Source: Microcoleus vaginatus HSN003
GTDB lineage: Bacteria > Cyanobacteriota > Cyanobacteriia > Cyanobacteriales > Microcoleaceae
NCBI RefSeq assembly: GCF_022701255.1
Contig: NZ_CP031705.1
Location: forward strand, 5,704,001 to 5,768,000
DNA: 64,000 nt
Reading direction: 5' to 3'
Each line of letters opens with the position of its first letter. The first letter of the stretch is position 1. Both the position numbers and the translations under genes were made by a program. The notes under the pieces were generated by a model. That model ran no database searches, was not told where the DNA came from, and saw nothing but the letters and a program-made list of their open reading frames with translations. Below are positions 9,161 through 18,245 of this stretch, one piece after another.

Positions 9161-11469
9161 CGCCAGAAATAATTGATTGGGAGGCCGATTTACCGCCAGC
9201 AGAACCAGAGGAAGAATATCAAACTCTGGTACGCACTCTCAAACGGACAAATGGTTTCCGGTTGTTGTTTGTTGAGTGTTCGCCTGCAGAAGGTGAACGC
9301 TTGATTGCGAAAGTTCAAGGGGATGTGCCACAGAAAAAGATTGAAGCTTTGGCGCTGGATGAGTCGGTTTATAACTTTTATAACATAATTGAAGATTTGC
9401 CAGAACGAGATGCAATTAATATCCTGTTTGTGAAAGGCTTAGAATATTCACTGTATGAATATGAAAAAGAAAAAAGAGAAATCGGATGGGAAAGCAAAGA
9501 TATTTATTCTTATAGTTGGCGGGGTGTGCCGCCTGTTTTAATTAATTTAAATCAGCAGCGGGAAAGGTTTAGAGATGATTTTAAGATTTGTTTTGTGTTT
9601 ATTTTGCCTCGTTTTGCAGTTAATTATTTGATCCAGCGAACCCCGGATTTCTTTGATTGGCGTTCGAGTTTATTTAAGTTGTCAATGGATAAAGAACTGC
9701 TGCAACTAGAATCAAGGCAGGCTTGTTCCGAAAGAGGGAAGCGAGAAGATTATCTAGCTTTGACTTTCCAAGAAAGAAAACGGGAATTGGTGAGGATTCA
9801 ATCTTTAATTGATGAGGATGGGCAAACACCCGAACAACAAGCAGAATTGTTTTATGAACAAGGTTTATTGTATGGCTATGCTAAAGAATATACAAAGGCG
9901 ATACCCTCCTTCGACAAAGCCTTAGAAATCAAACCAGATTATGACGAAGCCTGGTACTATCGCGGCATTGCACTGGCTAATTTAGAAAGATGGGAAGAAG
10001 CGATAGCCTCCTATGACAAAGCCTTAGAAATCAAACCAGATTATCACGTAACCTGGAACAATCGTGGCAAAGCACTGGGTAATTTAGGAAGATGGGAAGA
10101 AGCGATAGCCTCCTTCGACAAAGCCTTAGAAATCAAACCGGATTATGACGAAGCCTGGTACTATCGCGGCATTGCACTGGATGATTTAGGAAGATTGGAA
10201 GAAGCAATAGCCTCCTATGACAAAGCCTTAGAATTCAAACCCAATTCATACCAAGCCTGGTATGATCGAGGCAATACGCTGGATGATTTAGGAAGAGGGG
10301 AAGAAGCGATATCTTCCTACGACAAAGCCTTAGAAATCAAACCAGATTCCTACGAAGCCTCGTACAATCGAGGCAATGCACTCCGTAATTTAGGAAGATT
10401 GGAAGAAGCGATCACCTCCTACGACAAAGCCTTAGAAATCAAACCAGATTTACAGGAAGCCTGGTACAGTCGGGGCATTAAATTGGGTAATTTAGGAAGA
10501 TGGGAAGAAGCGATCGCCTCCTACGACAAAGCCTTAGAAATTAAACCAGATTTACAGGAAGCCTGGAACAATCGGGGCTGTGGACTGGGTAATTTAGGAA
10601 GATTGGAAGAAGCGATAGCCTCCTTCGACAAAGTTTTAGAATTCAACCCCGATGATGACTTTGCTTGGGAAAATCGGGCCATTGCACTGAATAATTTAGG
10701 AAGATTGGAAGAAGCGATAGCCTCCTACGACAAAGCCTTAGAAATCAAACCAGATGATGACGCAGCCTGGCACCAGCGGGGCATTGCACTGGGTAATCTA
10801 GGAAGATGGGAAGAAGCGATAGCCTCCTTCGACAAAGCCTTAGAAATCAAACCAGATTTACACGAAGACTGGTTTAATCGGGGCAGGACACTGGATAAGT
10901 TAGGAAAATTGGAAGAAGCGATCGCCTCCTACGACAACGCCTTAGAAATCAAACCAGATTTACACGAAGGCTGGTTCAATCGGGGCCATACACTGGATAA
11001 GTTAGGAAAATTGGAAGAAGCGATAGCCTCCTACGACAAAGCTTTAGAAATCAAACCAGATTTACAACAGCTTGTCTGGTACATTCGGGGCCATGCACTA
11101 TGTAATTTAGGCTTATTAGAAGAAGCCATCGCCTCCTACGACAAACCCTTAGAAACCAAACCCGATTTACACGTTTTCTGGTACCTTCGGGGCCATGCAC
11201 TATGTAATTTAGGCTTATTAGAAGAAGCCATCGCCTCTTATAACAAAGCCTTAGAAATCAAACCCGGCGATCACTTTGCCTGGTTATTTTATTTAGGCTT
11301 ATTAGAAGAAGTCATCGCCTCCTATGACAAGGCCTTAGAAATCAAACCCGGCGATCACTTTGCCTGGTACAGTATTAGACATCTGCGTTTTATAATAAAG
11401 CTTGCTGTTATGCGTTGCGTAGTCAAATTGACCAAGCGATTCAGAAGTGGCAGCAAGCCATCAATCTGA
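9157..11469 (+). CDS. Degenerate NTPase-like domain fused to 15 TPR repeats
   Basis: A 770-residue protein in two parts. Residues 1-230 are alternating strands and helices (FRLLFVECSPAEGERLI, AINILFVKGLE, FKICFVFILPRFAVNYLI, then a PDFFDWRSSLFK motif). They resemble a P-loop ATPase core in order but have no GxxxxGK[ST], so they cannot bind nucleotide in the usual way. Residues about 235-750 are 15 TPR units of 34 residues, most ending AIASYDKALEIKPD. The last units are shortened. After residue 738 the sequence leaves the TPR pattern and stops at 11469, while the family's normal C-terminus continues in another frame to 11561 (see next entry). The gene is coupled to the NTPase by a 4-bp overlap. 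TPRs bind peptides or partner proteins, so a scaffold or sensor role is inferred; the actual function is unknown. Confidence 0.75.
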   Translation: MTPEIIDWEADLPPAEPEEEYQTLVRTLKRTNGFRLLFVECSPAEGERLIAKVQGDVPQKKIEALALDESVYNFYNIIEDLPERDAINILFVKGLEYSLYEYEKEKREIGWESKDIYSYSWRGVPPVLINLNQQRERFRDDFKICFVFILPRFAVNYLIQRTPDFFDWRSSLFKLSMDKELLQLESRQACSERGKREDYLALTFQERKRELVRIQSLIDEDGQTPEQQAELFYEQGLLYGYAKEYTKAIPSFDKALEIKPDYDEAWYYRGIALANLERWEEAIASYDKALEIKPDYHVTWNNRGKALGNLGRWEEAIASFDKALEIKPDYDEAWYYRGIALDDLGRLEEAIASYDKALEFKPNSYQAWYDRGNTLDDLGRGEEAISSYDKALEIKPDSYEASYNRGNALRNLGRLEEAITSYDKALEIKPDLQEAWYSRGIKLGNLGRWEEAIASYDKALEIKPDLQEAWNNRGCGLGNLGRLEEAIASFDKVLEFNPDDDFAWENRAIALNNLGRLEEAIASYDKALEIKPDDDAAWHQRGIALGNLGRWEEAIASFDKALEIKPDLHEDWFNRGRTLDKLGKLEEAIASYDNALEIKPDLHEGWFNRGHTLDKLGKLEEAIASYDKALEIKPDLQQLVWYIRGHALCNLGLLEEAIASYDKPLETKPDLHVFWYLRGHALCNLGLLEEAIASYNKALEIKPGDHFAWLFYLGLLEEVIASYDKALEIKPGDHFAWYSIRHLRFIIKLAVMRCVVKLTKRFRSGSKPSI
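9890..11370 (+). repeat. 102-bp in-gene tandem repeat (TPR units)
   Basis: About 15 tandem copies of a 102-bp unit inside the TPR gene. Each includes a version of AAAGCCTTAGAAATCAAACC and of GAAGAAGCGATAGCCTCCTA. Copies are nearly identical at the DNA level, including silent positions, which points to recent duplication or gene conversion. The two final copies lack part of the unit. Confidence 0.85.
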
Positions 11470-11561
11470 ATCCTGACAGATACCGAGAAATGGCAAAAAC
11501 TGACTCGGATTTTGACAGCATTCGATCGCATACTCGGTTTCAAGCCTTGATTCAAGAATAG
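11391..11561 (+). pseudogene. Out-of-frame original C-terminus of the TPR protein
   Basis: In the frame ending with TAG at 11559-11561 the DNA encodes YNKACCYALRSQIDQAIQ and then INLNPDRYREMAKTDSDF, the standard C-terminal end of cyanobacterial TPR proteins. The second TPR protein here ends in similar fashion. The switch needs a net +2 shift. It can be explained by roughly 23 extra bases at 11371-11393, between the Tyr codon at 11368 and the expected continuation. The main protein therefore ends early with an unrelated 30-residue tail. Confidence 0.75.
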
Positions 11562-11577
11562 GGATTTGCCCTTGGGC

Positions 11578-11634
11578 GGGGCGGGTTTATGAGATTGTCG
11601 GTTTTAGGCAATTATTGTTGGTAAAACCCGCCCC
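11578..11634. repeat. Inverted repeat GGGGCGGGTTTA
   Basis: Arms GGGGCGGGTTTA (11578-11589) and TAAAACCCGCCCC (11622-11634) flank a 32-base loop, right after the shifted end of the TPR gene. No strong T-run follows. It looks like a small dispersed palindromic repeat and may stop transcription. The remaining spacer to 12001 shows no gene. Confidence 0.6.
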
Positions 11635-12001
11635 TACAGCATCAAAAATACTCTTATTATTTATTAGTCTGCAAAGGCGGACTTCGCTTGACAAGAGGCG
11701 CTTTCAACCGCGGATCGCTCAAAAGGGTTACGTGAAAATTATATCTTGGGCGAGGTTTGTCACACCTCAGTACGATCGCCCTTTTCTATTTTCTACGCAG
11801 TCCTATAAAAAAATAGTATTAATCTATACCTACAAATCCAAACTCTAGAATTATAATGAAAAAAATTGAAAAAGCTCCCAAATTCCTGTAAAATTGCCAT
11901 AAATAACCAAATAGTTGCGATCAAAAGCACTCAAACGCGAAAAAGATCGCATATAAAAAAGAAAAGAATCAATTAGACAGAAAATAAAGAGGTGAAACCC
12001 C

Positions 12002-13204
12002 TTGCAAAAATTAGCCAGCATAGAAAAGCCGATCGACTCAGGGGAACAATCCATAGCAGTCAACACCCAAAAGGCTCAAACATTGTACGAACGCGGCAAC
12101 GCCCTAGAAGCAATGGGACGATTCCAAGCTGCGATCGAATCTTGGGAAGAAGCGATCGAACTCGAACCAACATTTTATGAAGCCTGGTACAACCAAGGCG
12201 TAGCCCTCAAAAAATTGGGCCAGCTAGAAGAAGCGATCACAGCCTACAACAACTCCCTAAAAATCAAACCCAACAATCCCGAAGCGTGGTATAATCGCGC
12301 CAACGTTTTACGGAAACTCAACAGACTCTCAGAAGCGATCGCATCCTACGAAAAGGCGATCGCACTCAACCCCAGCTACCCCGAAGCTTGGACGAACCGC
12401 GGCAACACCCTCGTCAACTTAGAAAAATTGTCAGAAGCGATCGACTCCTACGACAAAGCCATAGCCATCAAACCCGACTACTGCGAAGCTTGGTATAACA
12501 AAGCATTTGCCCAGAGAAAATCCGACCAAAATACAGCGGCGATCGCCTCCTACGACAAAGCGATCGAACTCAAACCAGACTTGCATCAAGCCTGGTACAA
12601 CCGCGGCTTAGCCCTAGCCGATGAAAAACTATACCCGGAAGCCATCGCCTCCTACGACAAAACCCTGCAACTGTGGCCGAATTCTGCCGAAGCCTGGAAC
12701 AAACGCGGCAAGGCGATCGCACAAATGGGACAATTTGAATTAGCGATCGCATCCTGGGATCAAGCCCTGGCACTTAACCCAAACGACAGCGAAACCTTTT
12801 ACAACCGCGGCTTAGCATTCGCCAACTTACAACGCTTTGAAGAAGCAATTGCCTCTTGGGACAAAACCCTAGAGTTGCAGCCAGACAACATCGAAGCCTG
12901 GTACAACCGCGCCATAGCCCTCACAAAAATCCAACGATTTACCGAAGCCATCGCCTCCTACGATAAAATCATCGCGATCAAACCCGACGATGCAAACCTG
13001 TACTATCAAAAAGCTTGCATTTACGCCCTGGAAAAACAAGCAGGCGAGCTCACAAACAGCCAGGAAATTGTAGCTACCAGCATCCGGCTGGCGATCGAAA
13101 ACTTATCCAAGGCGATCGAACTCAATCCGCAGAAATACCGGAAATTGTGCAAAAATGACTCTAAATTGCGTACAATACGGGAAGAAGTGCGGTTTTTAGC
13201 TTGA
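12002..13204 (+). CDS. TPR repeat protein
   Basis: A 400-residue protein built almost entirely of TPR units. About ten repeats of 34 residues are seen, for example AIASYEKAIALNPSY and AIASWDKTLELQPDN, with the WYNRG block typical of the cyanobacterial type. There is no signal peptide, membrane segment or attached enzymatic domain. A TTG start at 12002 is chosen because AGAGGTG lies at 11988-11994 at good spacing and no earlier ATG exists. The C-terminus ends AIELNPQKYRKLCKNDSKL, the same cap that the upstream TPR gene has lost to a frameshift. Unlike that gene, its repeats differ from each other at DNA level, so they are old. Role: protein-protein interaction scaffold; partner unknown. Confidence 0.85.
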   Translation: MQKLASIEKPIDSGEQSIAVNTQKAQTLYERGNALEAMGRFQAAIESWEEAIELEPTFYEAWYNQGVALKKLGQLEEAITAYNNSLKIKPNNPEAWYNRANVLRKLNRLSEAIASYEKAIALNPSYPEAWTNRGNTLVNLEKLSEAIDSYDKAIAIKPDYCEAWYNKAFAQRKSDQNTAAIASYDKAIELKPDLHQAWYNRGLALADEKLYPEAIASYDKTLQLWPNSAEAWNKRGKAIAQMGQFELAIASWDQALALNPNDSETFYNRGLAFANLQRFEEAIASWDKTLELQPDNIEAWYNRAIALTKIQRFTEAIASYDKIIAIKPDDANLYYQKACIYALEKQAGELTNSQEIVATSIRLAIENLSKAIELNPQKYRKLCKNDSKLRTIREEVRFLA

Positions 13205-13283
13205 TTTCAGGGTAGCTATGATTGATGGAGACGGATGCCGCACTGCAACCTTTGTAGGCAAAACAGCACCATAAACCCCAATC

Positions 13284-14807
13284 ATGCAAACCCTAGATAA
13301 AACTCAAGCAAAATTCGCTCAACTGGCAGCCCACCTGAGAGAAGTTACGGACATCGAATCAGCCTCGTCGTTGCTGCATTGGGATCAATCAACTTATATG
13401 CCCCCCAAAGGTGCAACTGCCAGAGGCCGCCAGTTGGCTACTCTCAAACAAATATCCCACGAAAAATTTACCGATCCAAAAATTGGTGAACTCCTAGAAG
13501 ACTTGCGTTTCTACGAACAAACCCTCCCCTACGACTCCACCGCAGCCAGCCTGATCCGCATAGCCCGCAGAGACTACGATCGCGCCGCCAGAGTCCCCGC
13601 AACCTTCATGTCCGCACTCTGTCGCCACCAAGCCGACTGCTACGAAGCTTGGGCAACAGCCAGGGCAGCCAACAACTTCGCAGCCGTTGAGCCGTATCTC
13701 GAAAAAACCCTAGAATTAAGCAGGCAATACGCCGACTTTTTCCCCGGCTACGAACACATCGCCGATCCGTTGATCGATCGTAGCGACTACGGCATGAAAG
13801 TATCTCTGCTGCGCCCGCTTTTCGCCAAACTGCGTGAAGAATTAGTGCCGATAGTCGAAGCCATCACCTCCCAACCTCCCGCCGACGACTCCTGCTTGCA
13901 CCAAGACTTCCCAGAATCCCAGCAACTAGAATTCACCCGCAAAGTCGTAGAACGCATGGGGTACGACTTCCAACGGGGACGGCAAGACACCACCCTGCAC
14001 CCGTTCATGACCAACTTCTCCATAGACGATGTACGCATAACCACCCGCGTCTATGAAGACCACCTGGATCAAGCACTGTTCAGCAGCATCCACGAAGCTG
14101 GACACGCCCTCTACGAACTCGGAAATTCCCCGGAATTTGAGGGCACGCTGCTTGCAGGCGGCATTTCCTCCGGCGTGCACGAAAGTCAGTCGCGACTTTG
14201 GGAAAATATGGTCGGGCGCAGCCGCGGTTTTTGGGAATGTTTCTACCCGCAACTCCAAGGCGTATTTTTGCGACAGTTGGGACACGTATCCACTGACGCA
14301 TTTTACCGGGCAATTAACAAAGTCTCGCGATCGCTCATCCGCACCGACGCCGACGAAGTAACCTACAACCTCCACGTCGCCATCCGCTTTGACCTAGAAT
14401 TGGCAATGGTAGAGGGAAAACTAGCAGTGCGAGACCTCCCCGAAGCCTGGAACGAACGTTATAAAACCGACCTCGGCGTTGTCCCAGCCACCGACAGCGA
14501 AGGCGCGATGCAAGATGTTCACTGGTATGTTGGTACGATCGGCGGAATGTTCCAAGGTTACACCCTCGGCAACTTGATGAGCGCTCAATTTTACGAAACA
14601 GCAGTAAAAAACAATCCTGAAATTCCCGTAGAAATAGAAAGGGGAAATTTTACCGTACTCCACGACTGGCTAAAACAAAACATCTACCAGCACGGCCGCA
14701 AATACACTGCTGTCGAATTGATCGATCGCGTTACAGGTTCACCTTTAACTATCGATCCATTTATCCGTTACATTCGCCACAAATACGGGGAGTTTTATGT
14801 CATTTGA
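13284..14807 (+). CDS. M32 family metallocarboxypeptidase
   Basis: A 507-residue cytoplasmic zinc carboxypeptidase of family M32 (Taq/Pfu carboxypeptidase type), which removes C-terminal residues from peptides one at a time. The zinc motif HEAGH is at residues 270-274, with the general-base Glu271, embedded in the family motif SSIHEAGHALYELG. Further family blocks are GGISSGVHESQSRLWEN, holding the third zinc ligand, and IRTDADEVTYNLH. The length matches the usual about 500 residues, and the ATG start at 13284 gives the normal MQTLDKTQAKFAQL start. It has no signal peptide. It lies 79 bp after the TPR gene and 128 bp before sucrose synthase. There is no obvious functional link to either. Confidence 0.93.
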   Translation: MQTLDKTQAKFAQLAAHLREVTDIESASSLLHWDQSTYMPPKGATARGRQLATLKQISHEKFTDPKIGELLEDLRFYEQTLPYDSTAASLIRIARRDYDRAARVPATFMSALCRHQADCYEAWATARAANNFAAVEPYLEKTLELSRQYADFFPGYEHIADPLIDRSDYGMKVSLLRPLFAKLREELVPIVEAITSQPPADDSCLHQDFPESQQLEFTRKVVERMGYDFQRGRQDTTLHPFMTNFSIDDVRITTRVYEDHLDQALFSSIHEAGHALYELGNSPEFEGTLLAGGISSGVHESQSRLWENMVGRSRGFWECFYPQLQGVFLRQLGHVSTDAFYRAINKVSRSLIRTDADEVTYNLHVAIRFDLELAMVEGKLAVRDLPEAWNERYKTDLGVVPATDSEGAMQDVHWYVGTIGGMFQGYTLGNLMSAQFYETAVKNNPEIPVEIERGNFTVLHDWLKQNIYQHGRKYTAVELIDRVTGSPLTIDPFIRYIRHKYGEFYVI

Positions 14808-14935
14808 GGGATAGCAACTTCACTTTGCAGACTTTAAAATTACAAAAAAAGTAGCCGTTTAGAAAAAGGGCGATACTGTTTGAGTATCGCCTAATTTCAC
14901 AGCGGAAATCAAAAGTCTTAAATAAGGGAGTATGT

Positions 14936-17356
14936 ATGTCTGAACTCTTTCAGGCTGTGATTGCCAGCGACGAAAAAACCGAGTTGCGTCAGTTTATCAG
15001 CGATTTACGCGCTTTGGGTAACAAATATTTACTGCGAAACGACATAGTTAACGCTTTTGCCGCCTACTGCACCAAATACAAAAAGCCCGAACAGTTTCAT
15101 CAATCTTCTCTTTTAAGCAAACTGATTTACTACGTTCAGGAAATTATTCTCGAAGATGACAGCTTTTGCGTCCTGCTGCGGCCAAAAATTGCTACAATGG
15201 AAATAGTGCGAGTTGCAGACGACTTGACTGTTGAGCAGATGACAGTGCAAGAATTGCTCGACGTGCGCGATCGCTTCGTCAACCATTTTCACCCCCAAGA
15301 AGGCGACATTCTCGAACTAGATTTCGGCCCTTTTTACGATTATTCCCCCACAATTCGCGACCCAAAAAATATCGGCAAAGGAGTGCAATTCCTCAACCGA
15401 TACCTGTCCAGCAAACTGTTTCAAGACCCCAGACAGTGGCAGGAAAGTCTATTTAATTTCTTGCGGATTCACCGCTACAACGGCGTACAATTACTAATTA
15501 ACGATCGCATAAAATCCCAAGAACAACTTTCAGAACAAGTCAAAAAAGCCCTCACCTTTGTCAGCGATCTTTCTGAAGAAGAAGGCTACGAAAGATTTCG
15601 ATTGGTGCTGCAATTGATGGGCTTCGAGGCAGGTTGGGGAAATACCGCCGCCCGCGTGCAAGAAACCCTAGGAATTCTTGACGAATTAATTGATTCCCCC
15701 GATCCGCAAACCCTAGAAGCATTTATTTCTCGCATCCCGATGATTTTCAAAATCGTCCTAGTTTCTCCTCACGGCTGGTTCGGCCAAGAAGGAGTTTTGG
15801 GGCGGCCGGATACGGGAGGGCAGGTAGTTTATGTCCTTGATCAAGCTAAGAGTTTAGAGAAACAACTGCAAGAAGATATTCATCTTGCAGGTCTCGATAG
15901 TTTAGGAGTCAAACCTAAAGTAATTATTCTCACCCGGTTAATTCCTAACAGCGACGGTACGCGCTGCAACGAACGTTTGGAAAAAGTTCACGGCACAGAC
16001 AATGCTTGGATTTTGCGGGTTCCCTTCCGGGAGTTCAATCCCAAACTGACTCAAAATTGGATTTCTAGATTCGAGATTTGGCCTTATTTAGAAACTTACG
16101 CGATCGATTCAGAAAAAGAACTGCTGGCTGAGTTTCAGGGCAAGCCAGATTTAATTGTGGGCAACTATTCCGACGGCAACTTGGTAGCGTTTTTGCTGTC
16201 TCGCAAACTCAAAACTACTCAGTGCAATATTGCCCATGCGCTGGAAAAATCTAAATATTTGTTCAGCAATCTCTACTGGCAAGAATCAGAGGAGAAGTAC
16301 CATTTTTCGCTGCAATTTACGGCCGATATAATTGCCATGAATGCAGCTAATTGTATTGTCAGCAGCACCTATCAAGAGATTGTGGGCCAACCCGATAGTG
16401 TCGGTCAGTACGAATCTTACCATTGTTTTACCATGCCGGATTTGTACCACGTTGTGAACGGGATTGAACTGTTCAGCCCTAAATTCAACGTCGTGCCGCC
16501 GGGAGTTAACGAAAGTGTGTACTTTCCCTACACGCGGATTGAAGACCGGGTGCAAGGCGATCGCGATCGGCTCAACGAACTGCTGTTTACTCTAGAAGAC
16601 CCAGAACAAGTCTTTGGAACCCTCGACGACCCGCACAAGCGCCCTTTATTTTCGATGGCCAGGCTCGATCGCATTAAAAACATGACCGGCTTAGCAGAAT
16701 TGTTTGGAAAAAGCCAGGAATTGCAAGAAAAATGCAACTTAATCCTAGTTGCTGGCAAGCTGCGGGTCGAAGAAACCGAAGACTACGAAGAAGCAGAAGA
16801 AATTAAAAAGCTCTACGCAATTATCGACCAATACAACCTTCACGGTAAAATTCGCTGGCTGGGAGTGAGGCTTTCCAAAAGCCTGTCCGGCGAAATCTAC
16901 CGGGTAATCGCCGACACCCAAGGTATATTTGTTCAGCCAGCCTTATTTGAAGCTTTCGGCTTGACAATTCTCGAAGCAATGATTACCGGTATTCCCACTT
17001 TCGGGACGCAGTTTGGCGGCCCGCTGGAAATCATTCAAGATGGAGTAAATGGGTTTTATATCAACCCGACCAACCACGAGGATACTGCCCAAAAACTTCT
17101 CGATTTTTTATCGAAGTGCGAACACAATCCCAACTATTGGTATGAAATTTCAACGCGAGGAATTGACCGAGTTTACAGCACGTATACCTGGAAAATTCAC
17201 ACTACCAAGCTGCTGACGCTGGCGCGCACTTACGGTTTTTGGAACTACTCATCCAAGGAAAACCGCGAAGATATGCTCCGCTACATAGAATCGCTGTTTT
17301 ATCTGATTTACAAGCCGAAAGCGAAGGCTTTATTGGCAGAACACGCAAATCGATAA
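14936..17356 (+). CDS. susA: Sucrose synthase
   Basis: An 806-residue sucrose synthase that reversibly converts sucrose plus UDP or ADP to NDP-glucose and fructose. In cyanobacteria it mainly cleaves sucrose to feed glycogen and polysaccharide synthesis. The N-terminal about 250 residues are the sucrose-synthase regulatory region. The GT-B catalytic part starts near 270 with VLVSPHGWFGQEGVLGRPDT and contains TGGQVVYVLDQ. The GT4 EX7E motif is FEAFGLTILEA, with Glu672 and Glu680. The length equals plant and cyanobacterial enzymes, so it is complete. A strong AAGGGAG precedes the ATG at 14936 by about 6 bases. No other sucrose gene is adjacent. NDP-glucose could serve the glycosyltransferases at 30-33 kb, but that is speculation. 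Confidence 0.96.
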   Translation: MSELFQAVIASDEKTELRQFISDLRALGNKYLLRNDIVNAFAAYCTKYKKPEQFHQSSLLSKLIYYVQEIILEDDSFCVLLRPKIATMEIVRVADDLTVEQMTVQELLDVRDRFVNHFHPQEGDILELDFGPFYDYSPTIRDPKNIGKGVQFLNRYLSSKLFQDPRQWQESLFNFLRIHRYNGVQLLINDRIKSQEQLSEQVKKALTFVSDLSEEEGYERFRLVLQLMGFEAGWGNTAARVQETLGILDELIDSPDPQTLEAFISRIPMIFKIVLVSPHGWFGQEGVLGRPDTGGQVVYVLDQAKSLEKQLQEDIHLAGLDSLGVKPKVIILTRLIPNSDGTRCNERLEKVHGTDNAWILRVPFREFNPKLTQNWISRFEIWPYLETYAIDSEKELLAEFQGKPDLIVGNYSDGNLVAFLLSRKLKTTQCNIAHALEKSKYLFSNLYWQESEEKYHFSLQFTADIIAMNAANCIVSSTYQEIVGQPDSVGQYESYHCFTMPDLYHVVNGIELFSPKFNVVPPGVNESVYFPYTRIEDRVQGDRDRLNELLFTLEDPEQVFGTLDDPHKRPLFSMARLDRIKNMTGLAELFGKSQELQEKCNLILVAGKLRVEETEDYEEAEEIKKLYAIIDQYNLHGKIRWLGVRLSKSLSGEIYRVIADTQGIFVQPALFEAFGLTILEAMITGIPTFGTQFGGPLEIIQDGVNGFYINPTNHEDTAQKLLDFLSKCEHNPNYWYEISTRGIDRVYSTYTWKIHTTKLLTLARTYGFWNYSSKENREDMLRYIESLFYLIYKPKAKALLAEHANR

Positions 17357-17470
17357 CTGCCGAGTTTTGCTTTTTATATCCACTCGGTTGGTATCGGAAT
17401 TATTCATCTCTCTCTTCCCTTTCTCTGTATCCTCTGCGTCAAGAGGGGTTTAATAATTCCGATACAACTG

Positions 17471-17752
17471 AGATGTTGCACCATTGTCAAGAACGGGCTC
17501 TCCGGCCCGTTCCACAAAGAATGAGTTTTCTTGTGGAACAGGCATCTTGCCTGTTCCTAAACAAGTAATATCAATTCCGGTTGCACTCCTTATGATGTTG
17601 ACTGTTGACTGTTGACTGTTGACTGTGAATCGAACAACTGAAAATTGCGTCAAGAACGGGCTCTCCGGCCCGTTCCACAAAGAATGAGTTTTCTTGTGGA
17701 ACAGGCATCTTGCCTGTTCGTAAACAAGTAATTGAGAATGGTGCAACATCTC
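17471..17752. repeat. Composite dispersed repeat with two 84-bp direct copies
   Basis: Outer inverted arms GAGATGTTGCACCATT (17471-17486) and AATGGTGCAACATCTC (17737-17752) enclose two 84-bp direct copies (17486-17569 and 17649-17732) that differ at one base. Each copy holds two hairpins: GAACGGGC...GCCCGTTC and GAACAGGCA...TGCCTGTTC. Between the copies, 17596-17623 holds TGTTGAC four times. A shorter relative sits at 27069-27181. It is non-coding; the apparent open frames across it are products of the repeats. Confidence 0.75.
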
Positions 17753-18245
17753 CCATACAACCGAAATTGATATTAGGGGGGGATTAAAGGAAAAAACTTC
17801 GCCTTTCATAGAGCAACTTTGTACAAAATCTGCCTGTAAAGATTTATGAATGACGGCAGGTTTTGTACCATAAGACTGAGGCTAAAACACGTGGTTTATA
17901 CGAAAATATTAGGTTTAGTAACGAAAAATATCGGAATCAACCGGGTGTATTAGGAATAGTGCGAACAGGCCCCTACTTCTAACAGGTAACTTCCAACTCG
18001 TAAATCCTGAGTGCGTCTGTCCCCATTGCCTAAATTCTAGAAGCAGCAGCAGATATAGCAACCGCGCCACACGCTTAGAACTTTCTTAATGGCCCAAACC
18101 TATGCGGTCTATTACCCCTTCCCTCGGACTTCTTGTTACCCAATCGCCAAGTGAAATGGCCTTGTTCCTTCTTCCTTTTGCTATATGTCTCAGAAAGCAG
18201 TCCGGGTAATACAATTAGATTTAGAAACATGAAAACAGGGAAACC
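17753..18245. other. Intergenic spacer upstream of secreted protein
   Basis: I see no gene on either strand. The 100 bases before 18246 are the probable promoter and leader of the peptidoglycan-binding protein, with CAGGGA at 18236-18241 as its ribosome site. No clear promoter boxes could be fixed. Confidence 0.4.

Noticed and set aside
11615-11848. 77-codon plus-strand frame after the TPR gene
   Set aside because: It starts inside an inverted repeat, has no ribosome site and odd composition.
17450-17809. 119-codon minus-strand frame across the repeats
   Set aside because: It contains two copies of the same repeat translation and is explained wholly by the 84-bp direct repeats.
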